Source: Dehalococcoidia bacterium (GTDB lineage Bacteria > Chloroflexota > Dehalococcoidia > GIF9 > AB-539-J10). From it: DNA of 13,624 bases. Location: positions 1 through 13,624 of the forward strand of contig JAUWHW010000030.1 in assembly GCA_030605665.1 (NCBI GenBank), written 5' to 3'. The position numbers and the translations under genes were made by a program. The stretch's first letter is position 1. Each line of letters begins with the position of its first letter. Shown here piece by piece: positions 13,533-13,624 of the stretch. A model generated the notes under the pieces. That model was not told the origin of the DNA, did not search any database, and saw only the letters and a list, made by a program, of their open reading frames with translations.

Positions 13533-13562
13533 CTAAAAAATTCAATAGGAGGTGATTTCTAA
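13470..13562 (+). CDS. Possible leader peptide before the last gene
   Basis: A 30-codon frame from GTG 13470 reads through the conserved block as AEAKLNSL and stops with TAA overlapping the ATG of the next gene (TAATG), an arrangement typical of translational coupling. No start codon is well placed after GGAGGTGA, because the GTG lies inside it. It parallels the frame before mtbB. Low confidence that it is translated. Confidence 0.2.
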   Translation: MKNFPDNQAEAKIKAEAKLNSLKNSIGGDF

Positions 13563-13624
13563 TGATTAGACCACACTTACGTGTAGGCCTGGATGTAACT
13601 AAGGGTTTTAGTCTAAAAGCGTTT
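13562..13624 (+). CDS. Partial gene, possibly trimethylamine methyltransferase MttB
   Basis: Only 21 codons are visible before the right edge; the gene is cut. The ATG has an excellent AGGAGGTGAT ribosome site. The peptide LRVGLDVTKGFSLKAF aligns by eye with the MttB N-terminal segment (VAGFNALNGVELNLF in Methanosarcina, from memory), keeping the G, the hydrophobic pattern and the final F. Position after mtbBC and pylT and the shared leader element also point to a methylamine gene. The start and frame are sure; the product is inference. If it is MttB, a further in-frame TAG is expected beyond the window. Confidence 0.6.
   Translation, partial: MIRPHLRVGLDVTKGFSLKAF

Overview
The window looks like a chromosomal segment of an uncultured bacterium, most likely Chloroflexota close to Dehalococcoidia. 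This rests on the gene order tRNA-Thr/Tyr/Thr-tuf-rpmG-secE-nusG-rplKAJL without rpoB following rplL, on a cysteine motif in EF-Tu, and on the style of the intergenic repeats. The placement is inference. Promoters of sigma-70 type (TTGACA/TATAAT), strong AAGGAGG ribosome sites and tRNAs without encoded CCA show it is bacterial.

Layout. 1-140: short repeats that resemble the end of an insertion sequence. 142-5126: a translation operon with a strong promoter, three tRNA genes, EF-Tu, L33, SecE, NusG, L11, L1, then an internal promoter and an L10-type attenuator leader before L10 and L7/L12. 5237-10451: mixed housekeeping and envelope genes, namely a small two-span membrane protein, ComM/YifB (minus), an SppA-like membrane serine peptidase with an anchored acidic-tailed partner, a secreted metzincin-type metalloprotease, and AcpS (minus). 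10452-10978: a gene-free stretch with a minus-strand terminator, a good plus-strand promoter and a structured leader.

10979 to the right edge is the striking part: a pyrrolysine-dependent methylamine module. A dimethylamine:corrinoid methyltransferase gene (mtbB) is interrupted by a single in-frame TAG (12023-12025) at the site where family members carry pyrrolysine. The frame stays open on both sides and the joined product is 467 residues. It is followed by its corrinoid protein (mtbC) and then by a tRNA gene with a CUA anticodon that has the diagnostic tRNA-Pyl architecture (6-bp anticodon stem, 3-nt variable loop, 1-nt acceptor/D linker, 5-nt D loop). The last gene, cut by the window edge, has an N-terminus resembling trimethylamine methyltransferase MttB.

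A related element of about 135 nt (near-terminal inverted repeat, 48-nt double palindrome, conserved 3' block) sits immediately upstream of both mtbB and the last gene. It is either a small mobile repeat or an uncharacterised leader RNA for this module. MtbB would move a methyl group from dimethylamine to the cobalt of MtbC, and a partner MtbA-like enzyme would pass it on. pylS, pylB, pylC, pylD and a corrinoid reductive activator are not in the window and should be encoded elsewhere. TAG is also the ordinary stop of several neighbours, including mtbB itself, so how this cell separates TAG as sense from TAG as stop is an open question.
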